Shown here: piece after piece, positions 1-7,015 of the stretch
How the letters are laid out: each line of letters begins with the position of its first letter
Position numbering within the stretch: position 1 is the first letter of the stretch
Assembly (NCBI RefSeq): GCF_005871165.1
Contig: NZ_SWKP01000006.1
Coordinates: 494,630-558,629 of the forward strand
Direction of reading: 5' to 3'
Length of the DNA stretch: 64,000 nt
From: Maricaulis alexandrii
Lineage (GTDB): Bacteria; Pseudomonadota; Alphaproteobacteria; Caulobacterales; Maricaulaceae
Notes under the pieces: generated by a model
Databases searched by the model: none
The model's input: the letters and a program-made list of their open reading frames with translations, nothing else
Told to the model about the DNA's origin: nothing
Position numbers and translations under genes: made by a program

Positions 1-521
1 TGCGCAAGGCAGTCGATGAGCTGTCCCGCGAAGGCCGGGCCCGCCTGCTGGAAGCCTTTGACGTGGTCGACGGCCATTTCCGCGAGCTTTTTTCCACCCT
101 GTTCGAAGGCGGCCATGCCGAGCTTCGCCTGACCGAGAGCGACGATCCGCTGGAGGCCGGGCTGGAAATCATGGCCTGCCCGCCGGGCAAGAAGCTGGAG
201 ACGATGTCTCTGATGTCGGGCGGTGAGCAGGCGCTGACGGCCTCCGCCCTGATCTTCGCGGTCTTCCTGTCCAATCCGGCTCCGGTCTGCGTGCTCGACG
301 AGGTCGACGCACCACTGGATGACGCCAATGTCGACCGGTATTGCCGCATGCTGAAGCATATGCGCCAGCTTACCGAGACCCGTTTCCTGGTGATTTCCCA
401 CAACGCCCTGACCATGTCCCGCATGGACCGTCTCTATGGTGTGACCATGGCCGAACGCGGCGTTTCCCAGCTCGTCTCGGTCGACCTTGTGGGCGCGGAA
501 CAGCTTATCGCTGCCGAATAA
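1..521 (+). CDS. smc: Chromosome partition protein SMC, C-terminal part (5' end outside window)
   Basis: The reading frame is open from base 3 and gives the last 172 residues of an SMC ATPase, which works with ScpA/ScpB in chromosome condensation and segregation. The C-terminal head half is visible: the ABC signature [11 protein letters not shown], then Walker B with [16 protein letters not shown] (catalytic Glu after the Asp), then the switch region FLVISHN. Walker A and the coiled coils lie upstream of the window. The stop is followed by about 120 bases before atpI. RecN and RecF-type ATPases share these motifs, but the [14 protein letters not shown] pattern is typical of SMC. The family call is firm; the gene is incomplete only because of the window edge. 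Confidence 0.93.
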   Translation, partial: RKAVDELSREGRARLLEAFDVVDGHFRELFSTLFEGGHAELRLTESDDPLEAGLEIMACPPGKKLETMSLMSGGEQALTASALIFAVFLSNPAPVCVLDEVDAPLDDANVDRYCRMLKHMRQLTETRFLVISHNALTMSRMDRLYGVTMAERGVSQLVSVDLVGAEQLIAAE

Positions 522-568
522 GCATTTTACCCCATAAATACAGCAACTTACCGCACCCGCACCCTTGC

Positions 569-597
569 TTGACTTGCCGGGACCCCGTGGATAGTGT
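569..597 (+). promoter_or_regulatory. Candidate sigma-70 type promoter for the atp operon
   Basis: A TTGACT box at 569-574 is separated by 17 bases from TAGTGT at 592-597, about 48 bases upstream of the atpI start. Spacing and the -35 box fit a housekeeping promoter and the position between smc and atpI fits; the -10 box is weak. Inferred from sequence only. Confidence 0.45.
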
Positions 598-644
598 GCG
601 CGCGCCTGTGGGGGGCTGTTCTTCCTCAGGCAGACCGGTCCAAC

Positions 645-965
645 ATGTCACGCGAAAACAAAAGCCAGCGCGACCCATCCAAAGCCGACCTGGACGACTT
701 GCAGCAGCGCATTGATGCGCGGCGCGAGAAGTACAAGCCGGCCCCGGACACCGCCCCCCGCTCCGCCTGGAGCCTGGGCATGCGCTATGGCTCGGAATTC
801 TTCGGTGGCGTGCTGGTCGGTGCCGTGCTCGGTTTCGGGCTGGACTATATAGCCGGCTGGTCCCCCTGGGGATTGATTGCCGGCACGATGTTTGGATTTG
901 CAGCCGGCACGCTGAATGTCGTAAGGGCTGCAAAAGATATCAGTTCGGAGTCGAACGGTGGATAA
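645..965 (+). CDS. atpI: ATP synthase protein I (AtpI-like membrane protein)
   Basis: A 106-residue protein with a charged N-terminus (residues 1-40) followed by two hydrophobic segments (YGSEFFGGVLVGAVLGFGLDY and a second near WGLIAGTMFGFAAGTLNVV), the AtpI/Ca-Mg transporter-like layout. AtpI helps assembly of the c-ring of the F0 sector. ATG at 645 is chosen because it gives the usual N-terminal MSREN...; earlier in-frame starts would add a Cys/Trp-rich stretch unlike the family. It is the first gene of the F0 operon, 65 bases before atpB. Confidence 0.85.
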   Translation: MSRENKSQRDPSKADLDDLQQRIDARREKYKPAPDTAPRSAWSLGMRYGSEFFGGVLVGAVLGFGLDYIAGWSPWGLIAGTMFGFAAGTLNVVRAAKDISSESNGG

Positions 966-987
966 CCGCCGGCTCCTCGGGATGACG

Positions 988-1006
988 GGGCGGTGTCTCA
1001 CCGCCC
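988..1006 (+). other. Perfect 8-bp hairpin between atpI and atpB
   Basis: GGGCGGTG (988-995) and CACCGCCC (999-1006) pair perfectly around a 3-base loop, 24 bases before the GTG start of atpB. There is no T tract, so it is not a normal terminator; it may set relative expression or RNA stability of atpI versus atpB. Confidence 0.4.
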
Positions 1007-1030
1007 ATAACAAGTGAAGAGAGGCCGGGC

Positions 1031-1807
1031 GTGGCAGACACCAACCCGATCAAGCAGTTCGAAGTTCATGAACTGGTTCCGTTCGAAGCCTTCGGCCTGA
1101 ATCTGGCCTTCACCAATTCCAGCTTCTTCATGATGCTGACGACCCTGGTGACCATCGTGCTCTTCACGCTGGCCATGTCGAGCCGCGCCCTGGTGCCGAA
1201 CCGGTCCCAGTCTGTCGCCGAAATCATCTATGGTTTTGTCGCCGACATGCTGCGCTCGACGGCGGGCAATGACGCCCTGCGCTTCTTCCCCTTCGTGTTC
1301 ACGCTCTTCATCTTCATTCTCGTGGCCAACATGCTCGGCATGTTCCCGTATTTCCCGGGACCGGGCCTGCACTCCTTCACCATCACCAGCCATCTGATCG
1401 TCACCGTGGCTCTGGCCATGCTGGTCTGGCTGACCGTGATCGTCTACGGCGTGTTCAAGAATGGCGCGAAATTCCTGAAGCTGTTCGTACCGTCCGGCGT
1501 ACCGGGTTACATCCTGCCCTTCGTGGTCTTCATCGAGGTGATCTCCTTCATCTCGCGTCCGGTCAGCCACTCCGTGCGTCTGTTCGCCAACATGCTGGCA
1601 GGTCACATCCTTCTGAAAGTGTTCGCCGGCTTCATCGTCATGCTGGGCGCCGGTCTGGGCGTGGGTGGCTACTTCATCGGCATCGCGCCGTTCGCGATGA
1701 CACTGGGCCTGACCGCGCTGGAATTCCTGGTCGCCTTCCTGCAGGCCTACGTCTTCGCGATCCTGACCTGCATTTATCTTTCCGACGCTCTGCATCCGGG
1801 TCACTAG
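1031..1807 (+). CDS. atpB: F0F1 ATP synthase subunit a
   Basis: 258 residues, the usual length for alphaproteobacterial subunit a, the stator channel that passes protons to the c-ring in the inner membrane. Several membrane helices are evident, and the essential arginine lies in [12 protein letters not shown] (Arg183). The start is GTG at 1031 behind GAAGAGAGG. It is followed after 60 bases by atpE. The order I-a-c-b'-b without F1 genes is the normal split arrangement in alphaproteobacteria, with F1 encoded elsewhere. Confidence 0.97.
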   Translation: MADTNPIKQFEVHELVPFEAFGLNLAFTNSSFFMMLTTLVTIVLFTLAMSSRALVPNRSQSVAEIIYGFVADMLRSTAGNDALRFFPFVFTLFIFILVANMLGMFPYFPGPGLHSFTITSHLIVTVALAMLVWLTVIVYGVFKNGAKFLKLFVPSGVPGYILPFVVFIEVISFISRPVSHSVRLFANMLAGHILLKVFAGFIVMLGAGLGVGGYFIGIAPFAMTLGLTALEFLVAFLQAYVFAILTCIYLSDALHPGH

Positions 1808-1867
1808 ACCGCAGACGTCACCAACCAACCCAAACCAACTACCCGATATCCTCGAAGGAGTTTTCAA

Positions 1868-2092
1868 ATGGAAGAAATGGGCAAATACATCGGCGCCGGT
1901 CTGGCTTGCCTGGGCATGCTGGGTGCTGCTGTCGGCGTGGGCAACATCTTTGGTTCCTTCCTGCAAGGCGCCATGCGCAACCCGTCCGCGGCTCAGTCGC
2001 AGTTCGGCAACCTGATCTTCGGCTTCGCCGTGACGGAAGCCCTGGGCATCTTCTCCCTGCTGATCGCCCTGCTGCTGCTGTTCGCCGTCTAA
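1868..2092 (+). CDS. atpE: F0F1 ATP synthase subunit c
   Basis: A 74-residue double-helix hairpin. The glycine-rich first helix contains [13 protein letters not shown]; the polar loop is RNPSAAQSQ; the second helix carries the proton-binding carboxylate in VTEALGIF (Glu57). Oligomers of this protein form the rotating c-ring. The start ATG is 9 bases after GAAGGAG, in an A/C-rich leader with little structure, which suits the high translation this subunit needs. A stable hairpin lies just after the stop. Confidence 0.98.
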   Translation: MEEMGKYIGAGLACLGMLGAAVGVGNIFGSFLQGAMRNPSAAQSQFGNLIFGFAVTEALGIFSLLIALLLLFAV

Positions 2093-2104
2093 GTGACACC
2101 GGAG

Positions 2105-2131
2105 GCGGCCGGCTCATCCGGATCCGGCCGC
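2105..2131 (+). other. Stable hairpin just after atpE
   Basis: GCGGCCGG (2105-2112) pairs with CCGGCCGC (2124-2131), extended outward by GGA/TCC-type pairing, 12 bases after the atpE stop. There is no T tract. In other bacteria, structure behind atpE protects or attenuates the polycistronic mRNA so that subunit c is made in excess; this role is inferred here. Confidence 0.45.
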
Positions 2132-2171
2132 TCCCGTTCTGCTCCACCTTATCCAAGGGAGCTAGCGTCCC

Positions 2172-2741
2172 ATGACGCACGCACCGCATTCGCAAGTCGC
2201 ACAGCACGCGGCAGATGCCGCAGAACACGCCCCGGCTGAGGGCCTGTTCCCGCCGTTCGACCCGACCTATTTTGCGTCCCAGCTCTTCTGGCTGGCGATC
2301 TTCTTCGTGATTCTCTACGTCGCGCTGGATCGCTTCATTCTGCCGAAGATCAAGACGACGATTGAAGACCGTCGCGATCGCATCGCCGACGATCTCGATG
2401 CTGCCGCCAATGCCAAGGCTGATGCCGAGGCGGCTGGCGAAGCGTATGAGAAGTCCCTCGCCGAGGCCCGGTCCAAGGCCCACGTCATCGCCGCGGATAC
2501 CCGCAAGGCGCTGGACGCGGAAATTGCCAAGGAAACGGCTGAAGTGGAAGCCGAGCTGTCCGCCAAGCAGGAAGCCGCCGAAGCGGCCATCCGCAAGGCC
2601 AAGGACAAGGCATTCGCCGAAGTCCGCGGCATTGCGACCACGGCGACCGCTGCGGCTGTTGAAGCCCTGGCCGGCGTGGACGTGTCCGAAGCCGATGCCG
2701 GCAAGACCGTTGACGGTCTGCTCAAGGCGAAGGAGGCCTGA
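2172..2741 (+). CDS. atpF': F0F1 ATP synthase subunit b'
   Basis: 189 residues. It has a polar N-terminal extension (about 1-30), one membrane helix (SQLFWLAIFFVILYVAL, about 36-55) and a long charged Ala/Glu/Lys-rich helix forming the peripheral stalk. The N-terminal extension and first position of the b pair identify it as b' and not b. It forms a heterodimer with the product of the next gene, which starts 2 bases downstream. Together they hold F1 against rotation. Confidence 0.93.
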   Translation: MTHAPHSQVAQHAADAAEHAPAEGLFPPFDPTYFASQLFWLAIFFVILYVALDRFILPKIKTTIEDRRDRIADDLDAAANAKADAEAAGEAYEKSLAEARSKAHVIAADTRKALDAEIAKETAEVEAELSAKQEAAEAAIRKAKDKAFAEVRGIATTATAAAVEALAGVDVSEADAGKTVDGLLKAKEA

Positions 2742-2743
2742 TC

Positions 2744-3304
2744 ATGATCCTTCTTGCTGAAGAAGCTGGCCAAGGCGGCCACGGCCCGGCCCTGTTCTCG
2801 GCCGAGTGGTTCGCCGCCCAGCCGACCGATCCGACCTTCTATGCCTTCCTGGCCTTCATCGCCTTCTTCCTGATCCTGGGCTATTTCGGCGTTCACAAGA
2901 CGATCGCCAAAACGCTCGATGATCGGGCTGACGCGATCAAGTCGGAGCTGGAAGAAGCCAAGCGCCTGCGCGAGGAAGCCCAGGAAATGCTGGCCTCCTA
3001 CCAGCGCAAGCAGCGTGAAGCCGAAGCCGAGGCTGACGCCATCGTCGCCCAGGCCAAGACCGAAGCGAAGGCCCTGAAGGCCGAAGCGCGCAAGGACATG
3101 GCCGAGCGTCTGGAACGCCGGACCGCCATGGCCGAACAGCGGATCGCCCAGGCCGAAGCCCAGGCCGCGGCCGAGGTGAAAGCCGCTGCCGCCGATCTGG
3201 CCGCCCGTGCTGCCGAGGAAATCCTCAAGACGCAGCTGAAGAAGACGGATCTGAACAAGATCGTCGATGCGGACATCAAGCTGGTCGGCGAGAAGCTGAA
3301 CTAG
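2744..3304 (+). CDS. atpF: F0F1 ATP synthase subunit b
   Basis: 186 residues. A single N-terminal membrane helix (FYAFLAFIAFFLILGYFGV, about 32-50) is followed by a heptad-rich stalk with many EAKRLREEAQEML-type repeats. It partners b' in the peripheral stalk. It is the last gene of the operon; an intrinsic terminator begins 26 bases after the stop. Confidence 0.95.
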   Translation: MILLAEEAGQGGHGPALFSAEWFAAQPTDPTFYAFLAFIAFFLILGYFGVHKTIAKTLDDRADAIKSELEEAKRLREEAQEMLASYQRKQREAEAEADAIVAQAKTEAKALKAEARKDMAERLERRTAMAEQRIAQAEAQAAAEVKAAAADLAARAAEEILKTQLKKTDLNKIVDADIKLVGEKLN

Positions 3305-3326
3305 TCTGACCGGACATCCGAATGCG

Positions 3327-3359
3327 AAAAGGCCCGCAGCGCTTGCTGCGGGCCTTTTT
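3327..3359. terminator. Bidirectional intrinsic terminator between atpF and dps
   Basis: A 10-bp perfect stem, GGCCCGCAGC (3331-3340) with GCTGCGGGCC (3345-3354), has a 4-base loop, a T run on the right (3355-3359) and an A run on the left (3327-3330). It can therefore stop transcripts from atpF on the + strand and from dps on the - strand. Confidence 0.9.
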
Positions 3360-3391
3360 CATGCCTGCCCAGTCAAGCGGACAGAAATGCG

Positions 3392-3895
3392 TTACTTGAG
3401 GGCGATCGCGTTGAGCATCCACGCCGCTTCCTCATGCACGCCGATACGGGCGGTCAACAGGTCGGCAGAATAGACATCACCGGCACTATCGGCCCGGGCC
3501 ACGATATCCCGCATCTGGTCGGCGACGGCGAGGTGGTCTCGGGCCAATTGCTTGACCATGCCTTCCACATCCGGGAAGTCGTTCACATCTTCCACGACAC
3601 TGTCGCGCAGATAACCATCCAGCCCCATGGGAGCCGGTTCGCCCAGGGCGCGGATGCGTTCTGCCAGATCATCCACGGCTTCGGCGAGGTCCTGGTATTG
3701 GTCATCGGTCAGCTTGTGCACGCTGTAGAACAAGGGACCGGTGACGTTCCAGTGGAAGCCATGGGTCTTGTGATACAGCACGTAGGTGCTGGCGAGCGCC
3801 CGTCCGATGCCGGCCGCGATCTCGGCGCGCTTCTTGGCATCGACCTTGGATTCAACGGGAATGGACTCAGAGCGTGCCTTGAGAGCACTGGACAT
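3392..3895 (-). CDS. dps: Dps-family DNA-binding ferritin-like protein
   Basis: 167 residues, the typical Dps length. Dps dodecamers store iron, use hydrogen peroxide to oxidise Fe(II) and protect DNA in stress. The intersubunit ferroxidase site is complete with the family spacing: His48 in HGFHWNVTG, His60, Asp75 and Glu79 (DLAEAVDDLAER). The lysine-bearing N-terminal tail (residues 1-25) could bind DNA. A strong AGGAGG-type ribosome site lies just upstream of the ATG. It is a single gene, divergent from gdhA, and shares a terminator with atpF. Confidence 0.94.
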   Translation of the reverse strand: MSSALKARSESIPVESKVDAKKRAEIAAGIGRALASTYVLYHKTHGFHWNVTGPLFYSVHKLTDDQYQDLAEAVDDLAERIRALGEPAPMGLDGYLRDSVVEDVNDFPDVEGMVKQLARDHLAVADQMRDIVARADSAGDVYSADLLTARIGVHEEAAWMLNAIALK

Positions 3896-4097
3896 GTAAT
3901 CCTCCTGTTACTCAGCTCAACCTTCCAGTTAGATTCAACAAACCGGCTTTCAACCCGCCATTTCAGTATCAAATTATTCGGCTGAATGTTTTGCTTTGGC
4001 CTTGTGAATGCCGTCGTCTTGAGAGCGCCTTGAAGAAATTCGCCAACAATACATTCATTCACTTGCCTGATCCGGACTTCCTCCTAGGTGAATAGGC

Positions 4098-5441
4098 ATG
4101 ACACAGACACCACTGGACCAAGCCGACTTTCTGGACGAGGCCCGGCGCACGCATGCGGGAGCGCCGGAATTCCTGCAAGCCCTGGAAGAGATCACCGCCG
4201 ATATCTGGCCCGTGCTCGAGCAAACGCCCGAATACCGCAAAGCCCGGGTTCTGGAACGCCTGAGTGATCCGGACCGGATCATCCGTTTCCGCGTCAGCTG
4301 GATGCGCGATGATGGCAGTGTTGCCATCAATCGGGGCTGGCGCGTGCAGCACAGCAATTTGCTGGGGCCCTACAAGGGCGGACTGCGCTTCCACGCCGAC
4401 GTCAGCGAATCGGAGATCCGCTTTCTGGCGCTGGAGCAGACCGTCAAGAATGCCCTCACGCCGCTCTCCCTGGGCGGCGCCAAGGGCGGATCGGATTTTG
4501 ACCCGAGCGGCTGCAGCGAGGGCGAGATCATGCGGTTCTGCCAGGCCTTCATGATGCAGCTTGCCCCCTTCATCGGACCGCGCCGGGACATACCGGCCGG
4601 GGATATTAATGTCTCTTCGCGGGAGATCGGATATCTTTTCGGCGCGTACCGGGCGCAGACCCAGACATTCGAGGGGGCCCTGACCGGCAAGGATACGGGC
4701 TGGGGCGGCACCTGCCTGCGCGCCGAGGCGACCGGTTACGGACTGGTGCATTTTGCGAGCCTGATGGCCGAGGAGGCCGGCCGTTCGCTGGACGGGGCGT
4801 GTGTGGCCATCTCCGGGGCCGGCAATGTCGCCCTGCACGCCGCCGAACGCGCCTTGAAGTACGGCATGTCGGTCCGTGCCCTGTCGTCCAGCCAGGGGGC
4901 CTTGGCATGGAAGACATCCGCCAGCCAGGACGATATCGAGCGGATCAAGCAGGCCCGGAAGAACCGCAATGCGGATCTGGAATCCCTGGCGTCCGAACTG
5001 GGAGCCAGCTGGCATGGCGGCCGCAAGGCCTTCGACATCCCGGCGGACGTCGTCTTGCCCTGTGCGACCCAGAACGAGCTGGACGCAGACGACGCCGCCC
5101 AGCTGCTGGATCAGGGCTGCTGGTTGATCGCCGAGGGGTCCAACATGGCGAGCACGGCTGACGCCATGGTCCGGCTGCGTGAGACGGACAGTGTGCTCTA
5201 CGCCCCGTCCAAGGCTGCCAATGCCGGTGGCGTCGCCGTCTCAGGATTTGAAATGGCAGAGAATGCCCGCTTCTCGGCGCACAATCCGGACGATCCGGAC
5301 GCCGAACTCAAGCGGGTCATGGCGGATATCCATACGCTCTGCCTGGACCATGCTCCCAGCAAGGGGGACTACGCGGCCGGCGCCAATATCGCCGGCTTTC
5401 ACCGAGTGGCGCGCGCCATGCTGGATCAGGGTGTCGCCTAG
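4098..5441 (+). CDS. gdhA: NADP-type glutamate dehydrogenase
   Basis: 447 residues, the same length as the E. coli hexameric enzyme that makes glutamate from 2-oxoglutarate and ammonia. Substrate-site residues are in place: GPYKGGLRFH (Lys93), VKNALT (Lys117) and the catalytic lysine in LGGAKGGSDFDP (Lys129). The Rossmann nucleotide motif is SGAGNVALHAAE, and SKAANAGGVAVSGFEM closes the site. One odd stretch is IPAGDINVSSREIGYL, where most relatives read closer to PADIGVGxREIGY. NADP preference is inferred from length and family. It is monocistronic or leads into the small gene at 5466. Confidence 0.93.
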   Translation: MTQTPLDQADFLDEARRTHAGAPEFLQALEEITADIWPVLEQTPEYRKARVLERLSDPDRIIRFRVSWMRDDGSVAINRGWRVQHSNLLGPYKGGLRFHADVSESEIRFLALEQTVKNALTPLSLGGAKGGSDFDPSGCSEGEIMRFCQAFMMQLAPFIGPRRDIPAGDINVSSREIGYLFGAYRAQTQTFEGALTGKDTGWGGTCLRAEATGYGLVHFASLMAEEAGRSLDGACVAISGAGNVALHAAERALKYGMSVRALSSSQGALAWKTSASQDDIERIKQARKNRNADLESLASELGASWHGGRKAFDIPADVVLPCATQNELDADDAAQLLDQGCWLIAEGSNMASTADAMVRLRETDSVLYAPSKAANAGGVAVSGFEMAENARFSAHNPDDPDAELKRVMADIHTLCLDHAPSKGDYAAGANIAGFHRVARAMLDQGVA

Positions 5442-5465
5442 CCCAAACTGACAAAGGAGACTTTC

Positions 5466-5615
5466 ATGTCGACGAAAGACAAGTCCATCGAGATCGACAA
5501 GACCGATGCCCGCCAAGCGAACAAGCTCAAATCAGTCCGGTTTGTCCTGGGCATCTCGCTGGCCGCAGCAATTGTGACGCTGGGCCTGATCTATGTGGTC
5601 TTTGCTGCCAATTAG
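5466..5615 (+). CDS. Small single-pass membrane protein of unknown function (49 aa)
   Basis: An intact 49-residue frame, ATG at 5466, preceded at the right distance by AAAGGAGA. It has a charged N-terminal half (MSTKDKSIEIDKTDARQANK) and one strong membrane helix (about residues 26-46, LGISLAAAIVTLGLIYVVF). It starts 24 bases after gdhA on the same strand, so co-transcription is likely. I do not recognise the family. The good ribosome site and clear topology make it a probable real gene. Confidence 0.65.
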   Translation: MSTKDKSIEIDKTDARQANKLKSVRFVLGISLAAAIVTLGLIYVVFAAN

Positions 5616-5626
5616 CGCTTTAGCGA

Positions 5627-5923
5627 CTATTCGGCCGGGTGGTCGCGCTCACCGAAGGCGCCGCGGACACGGGTCCACAGCCAGGGAAACTGGCGCAGAA
5701 AGCCGGTGATATAGCCGTGCAGCGTCTTGGACGCGGCGGCCACGAGAATTACACCGAGGAACCCCATCGGCAGACCGATCGGGATGATGGGGGTCAGCAG
5801 GGCAACCGGGACGGCCAGGACCATCAGGGCAAGGCCCACAGCAATGCAGATGCCACGGATCACGAGCACGACGACGGCGCCAAAAGCGTTGCGCTGGGCC
5901 CAACCGTTCAGGGATTCGTTCAT
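5627..5923 (-). CDS. Small inner-membrane protein, two predicted helices
   Basis: 98 residues from the ATG at 5923; in-frame ATGs at 5935 and 5974 are alternatives. The 5923 start has GGAG about 12 bases upstream, while the 5935 ATG abuts it directly. Two hydrophobic helices (AFGAVVVLVIRGICIAVGLALMVLAVP and PIIPIGLPMGFLGVILVAAASK) are linked by a Pro/Gly-rich turn. The layout resembles small PGPGW-type transmembrane proteins, but without that exact motif. It is convergent with the small gene ending at 5615. Function unknown. Confidence 0.6.
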   Translation of the reverse strand: MNESLNGWAQRNAFGAVVVLVIRGICIAVGLALMVLAVPVALLTPIIPIGLPMGFLGVILVAAASKTLHGYITGFLRQFPWLWTRVRGAFGERDHPAE

Positions 5924-6367
5924 CGCTGTGACCATCTCCAACCCCTGTCCCGAACGCAGGGCGCATCTCTCCAATTAGGATACGCATCGGGACAGACAAT
6001 ACTAAACGCGTAAACATGACCCCAATACGAGTGAAAAAAGTCGACAATCGGGCGAGCAGACCGAGTCTGCTGCGTCATGTTGCATCTGCGCACCGATCTG
6101 AGCGGCAAATGCGGGGTCTCCTGCTTTCGCGACGTCCGACGGGGTGCTGCATTGCAGCTGGAAACCGAACTTCCTCCTTCCCCAAGGACGCCTGAATAAA
6201 ATAGGAGACCGAGGCGCGAGAGTCAGTGGGGACTCTGCAGATCAGTTTTCCTCCCCGAGCCCCGGCCCGATCCGGATTGCCCCCTCCACCCCTACCCTGC
6301 CAATCGCCAAGCCCGGGTGTGGCCGACATGGCACGCGGCAGGATGTCGCGGTCTGGCAAGCCCAATC

Positions 6368-6480
6368 GCGCCACGGCGTTTCCGCCTGGCGGTATGAGAG
6401 GTGTGCGGGAGACCTGACGGGTCTGTTTTTGTAGTGAGTGTGAGTGACCTGACGGGTCTCCCGCACGCGGAGATTTGATC
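6368..6480. repeat. Dispersed intergenic repeat, copy 1, with 12-bp inverted repeat
   Basis: GTGCGGGAGACC (6403-6414) and GGTCTCCCGCAC (6455-6466) are perfect inverted arms around a 40-base loop that contains two direct copies of GACCTGACGGGTCT-like sequence (one overlapping each arm). The flanks (GCGCCACG..., TGGCGGTATGAG..., and GCGGAGATTT on the right) recur at 63747-63853 near the other end of the window with the same arm layout. No coding signal is convincing here. It may be a REP/MITE-like element or a structured RNA. Confidence 0.65.
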
Positions 6481-6711
6481 GTCTTCCCTTGCGGGCGACG
6501 CACCGAAACCGCCTGGGTGCCAGCACGGTCGTGACCTTGTGCCGTGTGGCCCGGGCGATGGCCCTGCCGGAGCTTGGGATGTCACCCCCTCGCGCGGACA
6601 GGCTCCGCACACTTCCGGGCACAAGGGACTGAGCTCGCGCCTCTCTTCCCGGAAGTCGAGGAAAGTCTCTCACAGGTTTTCAGGGTGGGGATAAGTTTGG
6701 CTGGGTCGGCA

Positions 6712-6958
6712 CTCCCTCTCCCTTGGGGAGAGGGTGGCGCGCATGCGCCGGGAGAGGGGGAAATCCCGGTGTTTACAGGTAATCGCGAGGACCTTGCCAT
6801 CCCCCCTCATCCGCCGCTTCGCGGCACCTTCTCCCCAAGGAGAAGGAGGGGGTTGAGGCTGGCACGATCCACGCCCGCCCGAGGCGGGCGTCCTCTTCGT
6901 CCCGAAGCTCCGCTTCGGCCTTCGGCGCCTCAGTCCCCCGCAAGCGGGGGCAGAAAGC
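6712..6958. repeat. Cluster of REP-like palindromes
   Basis: At least four perfect or near-perfect stems follow each other: CCCTCTCCC/GGGAGAGGG (6714-6734), the palindrome GGCGCGCATGCGCC (6736-6749), CCTTCTCC/GGAGAAGG (6827-6846), and CGCCCGCC/GGCGGGCG (6872-6889), with further Gly/Cys-type small stems up to 6950. The pattern of C/T-rich arms plus GCTTCGCGGC hairpins is common in intergenic repeats of alphaproteobacteria (general knowledge). No ORF is supported. Confidence 0.6.
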
Positions 6959-6963
6959 ACCAA

Positions 6964-6992
6964 AGAAAAAGGGCGCTCCGGTTGGAGCGCCC
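6964..6992 (-). terminator. Intrinsic terminator of the gcv operon
   Basis: Read on the minus strand, GGGCGCTCC pairs with GGAGCGCCC (9 bp, loop AACC; plus-strand 6971-6992) followed by TTTTTCTTT. It lies 23 bases after the gcvPB stop and matches the end of the leftward glycine cleavage transcript. Confidence 0.9.
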
Positions 6993-7015
6993 TCTTCTGT
7001 CGGATCGGGAAAATC

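Larger units (their letters stand above)
5924..7015. other. Gene-free 1.1-kb stretch rich in inverted repeats
   Basis: No frame here has a credible start and protein-like composition; the open frames run across palindromes on several strands. From left to right it holds the dispersed repeat (6368-6480), a stacked block of hairpins (6714-6958) and the gcv terminator (6964-6992). The first 400 bases (5924-6360) show no feature I can name. Several overlapping frames at 6075-6673 are arginine/proline-rich and judged to be spurious. Confidence 0.6.

Noticed and set aside
6075..6673. Overlapping Arg/Pro-rich frames on both strands in the 6-kb gap
   Set aside because: They cross the inverted repeat and have no signal of selection; similar spurious frames occur at the repeat's second copy (63691-63990).
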